A stretch of DNA of 64,000 nt from Pristionchus mayeri (taxonomy: Eukaryota; Nematoda; Chromadorea; Rhabditida; Neodiplogasteridae): positions 49,220,553 to 49,284,552 of the forward strand of contig BTRK01000005.1 in the NCBI GenBank assembly GCA_036245805.1. The letters run 5' to 3'. A program made the translations under genes and the position numbers. Below, in pieces: positions 57,201 to 64,000 of the stretch (position 1 is the stretch's first letter; every line of letters starts with the position of its first letter). The notes beneath the pieces were generated by a model. It had not been told where the DNA came from. It ran no database searches and worked only from the letters and a program-made list of their open reading frames with translations.

Positions 57201-60200
57201 TGAACAACATGAGGACAAGAAGGGAAAGTGAGAACAAATCAACAACATAGTCGATGCACTTTTGAAGATGTTTTCATTTCGAATATTCTCTAGTGAGCAC
57301 ATCAATGTGTCTGTATTTTAACACGTGATTGATTAACTTGTAAAGTGTGAAGTTCATCAAATTGTATGGTATCTAGTCCCTAATAGGCATCGTTAAAGAT
57401 TAAAGGAGGAGTCCCTGCAACCGCGCGGTTAGAGAAATGAGAGCTTTCTCTTAATCGCGCATTCTCACGCTCCTTCCCTGAGCTATTTCCCCTGATGCCC
57501 ATGACTGGCAATCAGCCGAGTTGTGACAATTCAATTCAGCGCAGAGATAAAAACGTAAATAAATACACTTGCCTGGACAGTGAGATGAACTGGCTGGACA
57601 TTCTCCCGGGCTTCCGGTTCCTGGCAGGGTTCGCTAATCTTGCGCGTTCGCTTCAAGTTCGGAGTGCGATTCCTGGGAAATAAATTTAGTACTGCTGCGG
57701 CGCTCTGTAAAAGTTATGCAATTTTTGAAACTCTTGGCTGTGCGCACTCTCTAACTGGTCTGATCGGCACTAGGTCGGATGTGAACTATGACGTCATTCC
57801 TTTAATAGATCAAAGGAGGAATGACCTCATAGTTCGCATCCGACCTAGTGCGTCTGATCGGCTAAAGAACATGCAGAATGAATACAATCATTCCATGGAT
57901 ACCCATTGTACCCTATCCTCATCACTGCTAAACAATAATAATAATGTAATAATAATGTAGTAATAATAATAATAATAATGTATCTACGCCCGAGGCGCGA
58001 CAAGAGGACTGAGTAGGGCGGGGGTCGAACTCGCGGCAGACTGGTCCCGGTCACTAACCACTAGACTAGGCTGTGAAAAGTGATATGCCTAATGAAAATC
58101 TGACTAGACATAGGATTATCTGAATGCAACTAATAAAGCAAGAAAACGACTCACATTCACGGAGAGCACCCAATTCGACCGAGCGTCACTCTAATTCGAC
58201 ATGCGAAGTGTGACAGAAAGTGAGACGATAACAAATTGACACTTCTAATTGGGCTGCGTGCACTAGAACGATCAGCTGGTTCCCAAATGTCCCTTCTCCG
58301 GATCACTCGACTCCGCCCCTTTCGCGTCGCTGAGAGCGAAAACCGAGAGAAACATCCTGAGAAAAAGGGAGGAAGAGCGCTCAGATCAAACGACCAGCGA
58401 AGCAAATAAACGGGTACTGCGGTACGCGAGTTATGATTGATAGCGGAAGAGGGGCACATTCGTTTGCTCATGTAGTGAGAGAAGTTATACGCTGCTTTCA
58501 CTCTGCGGTCAGAGAAAACGAGAGTTGAAGTGAATTTCCCCGTGATCAAACGCTGTTTCGATGAGGTGAGGTCATCTGACGGCATTTCTGAGCTGGGTAT
58601 TGTCAAGGGGCAGCTATTGTTGGCTGAGGTCTGAGAGGTGGAAGATCAAAGTTAAAGCCGAACAGTTCGAAACGGGAAATTGTCGCAAGAAAAGGGATTA
58701 TTGCCTGTGGATTTCATCGAAAGGGTAGCACAGTGAAGCTCTGTAATCAAGCTAGTATACGATTTTTTTTAGTTCTGGATGGACCCTCGAGTTCGATGGA
58801 ACCCGAAGGACTTCGATGGAGTAACGAGCGCCGTGATGCACTACTGGGAGGTGTGGGCGCCTCATCTCATCGCTGTGGGCAGGTTTGCCATTTCGGGAGT
58901 GAAACCATCCTTCAGCATTATGTGCTAACTCTCAAAATCAAAGTTCAAAGATCAAAGATCGGTGTTCAGCAGTACTCCATTGCACGACAACGAGCAGTAC
59001 ATGAGGACGCGCGTGAAACGAGTGAGCGACTGGACGACCTACCTGTACAAGTGCCCGGGAATGCACACGACTGTGCCCTGCTTAGTGAGTCATATTTATT
59101 ACGCGACGTCACTTAAGTTCAAGGTGAAGCCGTCGAGTCTAACACATTTGTCTTGTTTGGTGAGATTTGTAGGGCGGCCACTAAGCTCAGCTACTCCTTA
59201 TTGAATGTATTATAATAGATGTAAAAACTTTCTCTAAATGTAATTTTAGCTCTTGATCGTTACTCTCATAAATGATTGTTAGGTCGACGCGTCCGCCTAT
59301 CCCTACGATCGACAAGTGTGCCAAATAATCCTCGCGGACCGCAGCTACAGCGATCGATACGATAAACGATTCGCTCGGAACAACAAGTATAATGCGATAG
59401 AGACGGATATTGAGTCGCGTAAGTGCACCGTCCTAACCCTATCAAATTTCATCCTCAATGCGAGGAAATTCAAAATTTTATGAATTATCACTTTTTTTTT
59501 CCTGTAGCTTTGCGCCACGGGGCGTAGAATATTGGCAATAATCATGAAAATCTCCAATGCAGCCTTTTCCCAATTCGTCAACCGGACGCACTTCGGCACT
59601 TGGAAACTCCTGAACATGACCTTCCAGGTTTCGTTTTTTTTTATACATACAAAGTTCAATTTTTAAATAAAAATGAATCCCAAAATTGTATTTGAGGTGA
59701 GAACGATGGACAAGAACAGCAACGATCTGCGCAAATTGCAAAATGAAACCGAGGGAGATCGGTGAGAGTTATTTTTTCGGTAATTTTAATCGATTTTTAA
59801 AAATATTTAGTAGCCTTAAAGTAAATATATTTCAAAAAAATTTCAAAATTAATTTATAAAATTAGCATCGTTTTCGTCATCAAAATCGCCCTGCAGAGGG
59901 AGGCGACGTTCTACGATACGACGTTTCTGTTGCCGGCGTAAGTATGACAGAAAGATGCATGGTTTAACAAGAAATATATCATTCATTATGTGTGTTATCT
60001 CAATAAAAACGTTCGTAGAAGCACTTTGGACCGCAGGGATACGTAAGTATTAGTAGCAGTCGGAGACATCACACTGACCAAATATCGAAGTTTACGACTG
60101 TAAAATCGCTTGACGTGGCTGTACGTTTACCGGTTACCTTTCTCGCTGGTTAGACCAATAGCTAGATCACTAGGAAAGTGGAGCGTCATGTCTTTCGAAG

Positions 60201-61236
60201 CCATCCCTAGTGGAAGAGCAAACATTGGAGGTCATGGGCACTGATCGGTGCATCAATCACAGGATGTTTGCGTATTTGAGAGATTGAGGGAACGGGGGAT
60301 CAAGAGGTTGTTAATGTTTAAAATGCAAATTCTCTACGAGAATAGTGTCTTGATCAAGAGAGAGAGAGAGAGAGAGGGGGAGAACATCTATTCAGATTTC
60401 GATTTTACAGATTCCTCTTCCTCTCAATCAGTGGCTTCTCATTCATGTGTAGACGCCGGTTGCACACTCTTGCGCGTAAGGTTTTATTTTTGTAAATATT
60501 ACTTTATAATATTAATTTACAATTAATATAATATGTAGTGCTCTCGCTCAATCTCGTGTTGCTCGCGCTGTTCCTGGCCTCATCGTACAAGCGCTTCCCT
60601 CTTCACTACTCCTCAACGCCCAGAATTGGTTTGCTTTTTTTGGAGGAATGGTCTGACTCTCTTCAGTTTGCACGCTCTCTCGTCGGTCAGAGGGACGAGA
60701 GAGCATGCAAATTGAAGAGAGTCAGACGAACTGTGGATTATATTTGTCCTTCATTTCACGCAATCCGTTGTTTTGCAAGAGAGGTTAAATTAAGATAAAT
60801 TCAAAGGGCATTTCAGTCGCCTTCTGGCACTTCGAAATGCTGCTCACCTCCATGCAATGGCTGATCTGCGTCGGGCAAATGATCTACAAAAGCTCACCGA
60901 GAGGAAAACAAGCTGCCGGTTCGTACATGAGAGTATGCATCTTCATTTACAGCGAGTTGTTTTTCTGGCTTTCTCAAAATTATTTGAAATTGTCCGCAAA
61001 AAATATCATAAACTCTAAATGGCCAACGTGTTAACCGTAGTGTACTGTATTTTAGTTTTGTATTTTGTTTTTTCCTAGCTCACCGCCTGCTGCTCCCCGA
61101 CAAAGCCGATGACGTCTTCTCATCCGAGTGGCTCTTTTCTCGTTTCTTCTCTCTTTCCGTCCTCTTCTTCCTCATTAATCTCCTCATCACTTTTGTCCTA
61201 CTCATTCCGAGCATTCCATCTCCGAATTTCGAATGA
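51231..61236 (+). CDS. Cys-loop ligand-gated ion channel subunit
   Basis: Thirteen exons in phase, 434 residues: 51231-51339, 51598-51683, 51935-52054, 58773-58882, 58958-59084, 59283-59418, 59563-59627, 59697-59761, 59866-59937, 60411-60475, 60539-60628, 60817-60918, 61079-61236. Signal peptide-like N-terminus (RLIIYLLLTSPAVS). Extracellular domain with ISMRNCFFWMDPRVRW and WAPHLIAVG; Cys-loop with exactly 13 residues between cysteines (CLVDASAYPYDRQVC; YPYD where FPFD is usual). TM1 FLLPAFLFLSISGFSF, TM2 LALLSLNLVLLALFLAS, TM3 FWHFEMLLTSMQWLICV, TM4 SRFFSLSVLFFLINLLITF. No vicinal Cys pair, so not an alpha-type acetylcholine subunit; ligand and ion unknown. A pentameric synaptic or sensory receptor is expected. 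The last donor (60918) was chosen on phase. Confidence 0.88.
51424..51597 (-). mobile_element. LINE 3' fragment in intron 1 of the channel gene
   Basis: Aligns with the 3' untranslated end of the LINE at 19283-23443: an ATTC-type tail near 51425, then GTCGATTGGATCGAAT (matches 19372-19387), GGCAGCAAGGGTA and CTGGCAATAA. A 5'-truncated copy, about 170 bases. Its inner end reaches the acceptor of exon 2 (AG 51596-51597). Confidence 0.75.
52055..53032. other. intron 3 of the channel gene, left part
   Basis: No gene on either strand; short frames only. An ATCAAAG repeat cluster is present near 52941-52958. Confidence 0.4.
53033..53426. repeat. near-perfect 394-bp palindrome
   Basis: Arms of about 190 bases (53033-53222; 53237-53426) around a 12-14-base loop. 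Beginning ATGGCGTGGAAATTTTC and ending with its complement; GGAGAACTCGGGAGAACTTT flanks the centre. Very few mismatches, so recent. Shares AGCTAGCGACTTGAAATTTG with the element at 6063-6271. It lies between exon 3 of the channel gene and the 3' end of the potassium channel gene. Confidence 0.9.
53497..57672 (-). CDS. two-pore-domain (TWK-type) potassium channel
   Basis: Antisense gene within intron 3 of the Cys-loop gene. Core exons, in phase: 56531-56657, 56376-56430, 56153-56240, 55371-55478, 55223-55297, 55024-55096, 54575-54728, 54281-54335, 54133-54216, 53966-54052, 53497-53766; about 391 residues from the Met at 56657. Features: TM1 LALVLALYAIGGMFLFY with the IEAPHE signature, pore 1 FTLYSTVGYG, TM2 AVIFYTAIGFPCALVII, TM3 IAIILSFVYAIITAVFV, pore 2 LSFAAVGLGD, TM4 APLVAIVLLCGMPL, cytoplasmic tail. 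Likely extra 5' exons, also in phase: 56792-56870, 56966-57015, 57061-57126 and perhaps 57573-57672, the last needing a GC-AG intron. The true start codon was not found. It should carry background K+ current at the plasma membrane as a dimer. Confidence 0.88.
57768..57850. repeat. CACTAGGTCG palindromic MITE, copy e (best preserved)
   Basis: CACTAGGTCGGATGTGAACT at left and its complement ending in CCTAGTG, with GATCAAAGGAGG near the centre. GTCTGATCGG stands directly before (57758-57767) and, one base later, after the element (57852-57861): a 10-bp target duplication as in Mutator-like elements. Confidence 0.85.
57895..58080 (-). mobile_element. tRNA-derived SINE
   Basis: On the minus strand: a box A-like TAGTCTAGTGGTTAGTG (about 58070-58054), box B-like GAGTTCGACCCC (about 58032-58021), a short body containing GTCGCGCCTCGGGCGTAGAT and a (TTA)n tail (57903-57985 on the plus strand as ATA/ATT repeats). 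The spacing of A and B boxes is that of a tRNA. The 3' body recurs at 2960-2980. Confidence 0.75.
58086..58772. other. right part of intron 3 of the channel gene
   Basis: Presumably the 5' end of the antisense potassium channel gene. A 149-codon minus-strand frame (58157-58606) is followed by a strong donor (CTCAC on the plus strand, about 58150-58154) but stops just before it, so at most it is a 5' untranslated exon. Confidence 0.35.
60651..60727. repeat. CTCTC-type palindromic MITE, copy 4
   Basis: GTCTGACTCTCTTCAGTTTG at left; complement at right, ending GAGTCAGAC. In intron 11 of the Cys-loop gene. Confidence 0.75.
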
Positions 61237-61344
61237 GTTTTAACCCAAACGTTGAATGGATACAGTCCCCAACTATTGAAACAACTTGGTCACTGGATTT
61301 ATGTAATAATATTCTGAATTCAACCTCCAAACTGTAATAGATGC

Positions 61345-61350
61345 AATAAA
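61345..61350 (+). other. polyadenylation signal AATAAA for the Cys-loop gene
   Basis: About 110 bases after the stop at 61234-61236. Confidence 0.6.
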
Positions 61351-61399
61351 GTTGTGAGTGAATTCCGTATCTTTTTATGCAACAAGGTTTTTCAAATAT

Positions 61400-61560
61400 A
61401 AATTGACGTCTTCTCCTATGAGTGGCTCTTCTCTCGTGTCTTCTCTCTTCCCGTCCTCTTTTTCCTCATCAATCTCCTCGCACTTTTGTCCTACTCATTC
61501 CGAGCAATTTCGGATGAATTTCAGACATTAAAAACCCAAACTTGAATTTATCCCCTAAAT
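61400..61560 (+). pseudogene. duplicate of the last exon of the Cys-loop gene
   Basis: Repeats the TM4-coding exon (61110-61236): DVFSYEWLFSR then LPVLFFLINLL, with a 2-base loss after INLL that changes the frame, and the same downstream phrase TACTCATTCCGAGCA. It lies 160 bases after the real stop codon and beyond the first polyadenylation signal. A tandem duplication that has decayed, or an unused alternative 3' exon. Confidence 0.75.
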
Positions 61561-61899
61561 TTAGAAAGAAGCAAACTTGGTGTAAATTTATTTTAGACAT
61601 ATTTCAGTATCTTAAAATTGAATCCCCACGCTTTCAATACAATAAAATGTTGATAGAATTACTTCCCTTAATTGTGTACACTAAGTGCATTTAGTTTCTT
61701 AATTGTATCCCTAATGTTTGGTCAAATACGCACATTTGGAATAACATTATGATAATATACTTGATGGATTGGATTGGATAAATTTGATAATTATTTTATT
61801 TCCATTACTACATCGTTACTTTACAAATCTTCTATCTTCAAATGTTTATCTTCTTGTTTATAAGTAGAAACACGAAGTGAAGTGTATCACGACGTGCTT
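61561..61899. other. intergenic between convergent genes
   Basis: AT-rich; includes several AATAAAA-like strings usable as polyadenylation signals on the plus strand (61642). No gene. Confidence 0.35.
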
Positions 61900-62464
61900 C
61901 TAAGCTTCTTCTATTCTCTGGAGTGCCTTGTCAATTATGTCTTCGAGGTCCTTCCTCTTGACCAGTTCCTCGAGATTTATCAGACGCATTTTGATCTGAA
62001 GTGATCTTTGATCTTTGCTCTGTCACCATTTGATCTGCAGAGAAAATATGTGAACTAGAGTAAGAGGAACGATGTCACTAAAACGATGTTATAAATCGCC
62101 AAAATAAATCTGTTATTTTCATTCTTTAACAGCTGAAACTTCGACGAAGATACAATTTTCACAGCTAAGTTTAACATCGTATGAGCCAGTAAATTATCTC
62201 CACTCTCGCTCCGCCAGCCCGGTCAAGGAAAAATATGGACCATTTCCATATTTTGAATTTTAAGCATTATCTTATTATCTTAATATCTCAGTTGTTGTCC
62301 TACTGACTGGGGTTTGCACGAACTATTGAACGCCCTACTACTCACCGCTTCACTCTTGTTGTCGATTTCAGGAGGCGAATTTTGATATCTGCACATAAGT
62401 GAGTAGATTGCTTTCTGAATTATATTGAAATATGCATCGATTCAACATATTGAGACACTCTGAT

Positions 62465-62505
<41 letters not shown>

Positions 62506-63930
62506 GAAACCCACATTCAATTTTATGTCGATTTCCGTGTCCGGGCAAGAATCCGCCAGCTTGTCGCAAATGTCGGTCAGCGAGTACTAAACGACAGATT
62601 TCAAACTTCCGGGCATCTTTGATCTTTGATCTTGGGCTTCTTTGCCCCGGAAATTTGAAAAATGACGTCATCACGAACCAGCCATTGGTCTCTGCATTTA
62701 TTCAACTCCGCTGGTGGCGCGCCAGGACTGCAAAATCATTCACATCTATTGTGTTTTTTTTAATTTTTTAAATATTGTTTAGAGATCAAAGATCAGCTTT
62801 TTTTTCGAATATTTTTAAAAATTCTATAATTCCCGAATTTCGACTTTTCCAGTAACTCCTCACTTCTTCGCTTTCAGCATTTCATCCATTTGTTCCCTCG
62901 ACATTCGGGTTTTACCCTTCGCATCGCAATGCTGCAGATGATTTTTTATTAATGTTTTTTTTACAAATTTTCAGAATTTGGTAGATCAAAGATCAACAAT
63001 ATCCGCACCCAGTATTCGGTGAAGATCTTGATGGCGGCGAGGGCGTTATCGTCATACTCGACAGCGCCTTGATAGAACCAGAACTGCTCCTTCGGCGTGA
63101 AGGCAGTGGCCGGCTTCGAGTACTGCAAGAGATCAAAGATCAAAGTTCAAACATCAAAGATCACTTACATCGCACATCAACACGATGATCTCCTTCAGCG
63201 TCTTGAAATCCGCTCCCTCGGGAGGAGTCATTGCCAGCGCGTAGAGGAGGTGCTCCCTGAAGAAGTATTGATTTTTGATCTTTGATCTTACTCAGCAAGT
63301 CAAAGATCATGATTTTTGTCTTACAGTACCTGATAGTTCCGTGTTCGTCCCTGGCCGGATCGTGCGGGTCCTCCAACAATTTCTGAAATCATCATAAATT
63401 TAGTTCATCAGAAAATATTTGTCCATTCGAATAATATAGAGATCAGAGATCAAATAATTCTCTAATGTGCATAGTTCATTAAATTTATATTCGGTCCGAA
63501 GATCAAATGCGTCATCATATCAATTCGGCTTCATTTTTTTAAATATCAAATTTAATGTTTGATCTCTGATCTCTGAACTTTGATCTCCGACCATTGGTCT
63601 TTGATCTCTGATCTTTGTTCTTTTCTCTATCTCTCTACCCACCTGCCAGTGCTCCGCCTTGATCTGGGCCGCTCGTCCCAGCTTGCGCACAGCGTAGCCG
63701 AGCACGATCGGACGCACAACCAGATCGAGCTGGTCGATCGGGAGGTCCGCCTGACGCGCCAGCTCCTGCAACGAACGGGTTACGGTAGGGATGCAGTAGG
63801 CCTATCAAGAACTGAGTCAAGTTCGAGGATACTGTAGCCTGGATACTGTAACCGACCTTCTCCACTTCGGCGTTGCCCGCCCACAGCAGCACGCGAATGA
63901 CGAAGAAACGCATCTGCGAGTCCGTCTTGC
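61900..63930 (-). CDS. unrecognised protein, 3' part of gene (5' end outside the window)
   Basis: Ten minus-strand exons that join in phase: 63857-63930, 63643-63765, 63331-63383, 63169-63256, 63009-63122, 62864-62931, 62667-62727 (or from 62679), 62511-62586, 62346-62388, 61900-62005; 267 residues in the window plus stop (TAG 61900-61902). Recognisable stretches: QMRFFVIRVLLWAGNAEVEK, VRPIVLGYAVRKLGRAA, LLYALAMTPPEGADFKTLK, FWFYQGAVEYDDNALAAI, SREQMDEMLKAK, and a Lys/Glu-rich end EELVKRKDLEDIIDKAL. Mostly helical and soluble, no membrane segment. I do not recognise the family. Six of nine introns hold ATCAAAG repeats, and the last exon's acceptor lies in one. Confidence 0.75.
62467..62501. 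repeat. (AG)n microsatellite
   Basis: About 17 AG units next to exon 62511-62586 of the minus-strand gene, where it provides a pyrimidine-rich (CT)n stretch just inside the intron on the coding strand. Confidence 0.9.
62600..63620. repeat. ATCAAAG heptad repeat clusters in introns
   Basis: Short arrays of (GATCAAA)n and variants (GATCAGAGATC, GTTCAAAG) in successive introns: near 62010-62022, 62620-62636, 62785-62797, 62984-62998, 63131-63162, 63268-63310, 63440-63455 and 63548-63622. Copies also near 52941, 58645, 58940-58960 and in the LINE 3' end at 19430. Exons in between are nearly free of them. Confidence 0.8.
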
Positions 63931-63943
63931 CTGAAGGGGGAGT

Positions 63944-64000
63944 CGATAATCAATCGATAATCAATCGATAATCAATCAATAACCAATCGATAATCGATCG
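63944..64000. repeat. tandem repeat of AATCGATAATC type
   Basis: Units of GATAATCAATC repeated about five times with small changes, running to the window edge, in an intron of the minus-strand gene. Confidence 0.85.

Noticed and set aside
58015..58080. A functional tRNA gene
   Set aside because: A and B boxes are present, but the acceptor stem does not pair and a simple-repeat tail follows, so SINE.
58157..58606. 149-codon minus-strand frame as first coding exon of the K2P gene
   Set aside because: The frame ends before the nearby donor, and no frame runs through to it.
60015..60044. Extra mini-exon in the Cys-loop gene between 59937 and 60411
   Set aside because: It fits the phase but would insert STLDRRDT into TM1; direct joining gives a continuous hydrophobic TM1.
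62420..62674. Minus-strand frame with a Leu/Ser repeat end
   Set aside because: It runs through an intron and the (AG)n microsatellite; the exon 62511-62586 in another frame joins its neighbours in phase.
1..64000. CRISPR arrays, operons, prokaryotic ribosome sites
   Set aside because: No direct-repeat/spacer arrays; intron-rich genes show a eukaryotic genome.

Overview
The window reads as nematode nuclear DNA. Introns are short and GT-AG, translation starts sit a few bases after a 3' splice site (as expected for spliced-leader trans-splicing), and the gene families are ones expanded in nematodes: CHK/DUF1679 kinase-like proteins, F-box proteins, a TWK-type K2P potassium channel and a Cys-loop ligand-gated channel. 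A diplogastrid such as Pristionchus is my best guess, by inference only. Gene models were assembled by hand from exon phases; where every exon joins in phase I am confident.

Layout. 1-17 kb, + strand: three F-box-like genes (partial at 1-1.3 kb, frameshifted at 7.3-8.5 kb, complete at 15.1-16.8 kb) around a 15-exon CHK kinase-like gene (9.8-14.7 kb), with several palindromic elements between and inside them. 17-32 kb, - strand: two paralogous F-box genes. The left one has been stretched to almost 9 kb by a foldback element, a CR1/Jockey-like LINE and a maT (DD37D) mariner relative; the right one keeps about 3.3 kb. A nest of inverted repeats (26-28.4 kb) lies between them. 33-50.9 kb, + strand: a tandem duplication of a 14-exon CHK gene together with its upstream region. 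The first copy carries, in intron 5, a Tc1/mariner-like foldback split by an RTE-type LINE. 51.2-61.2 kb, + strand: a complete 13-exon Cys-loop receptor gene of 434 residues; its 6.7-kb third intron holds a complete K2P channel core on the opposite strand. 61.9-64 kb, - strand: the 3' part of an unrecognised gene whose introns are seeded with a 7-bp ATCAAAG repeat.

The most unusual signals are the ATCAAAG heptad that fills introns at 58-64 kb and apparently serves as a 3' splice site at least twice; a family of foldback elements with very long arms sitting in introns; a palindromic MITE with 10-bp target duplications; a MITE ending in homopolymeric G/C tracts with an 8-bp duplication; and an Asn in place of the catalytic-loop His in all three CHK proteins. 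No rRNA, CRISPR or prokaryotic features were seen.
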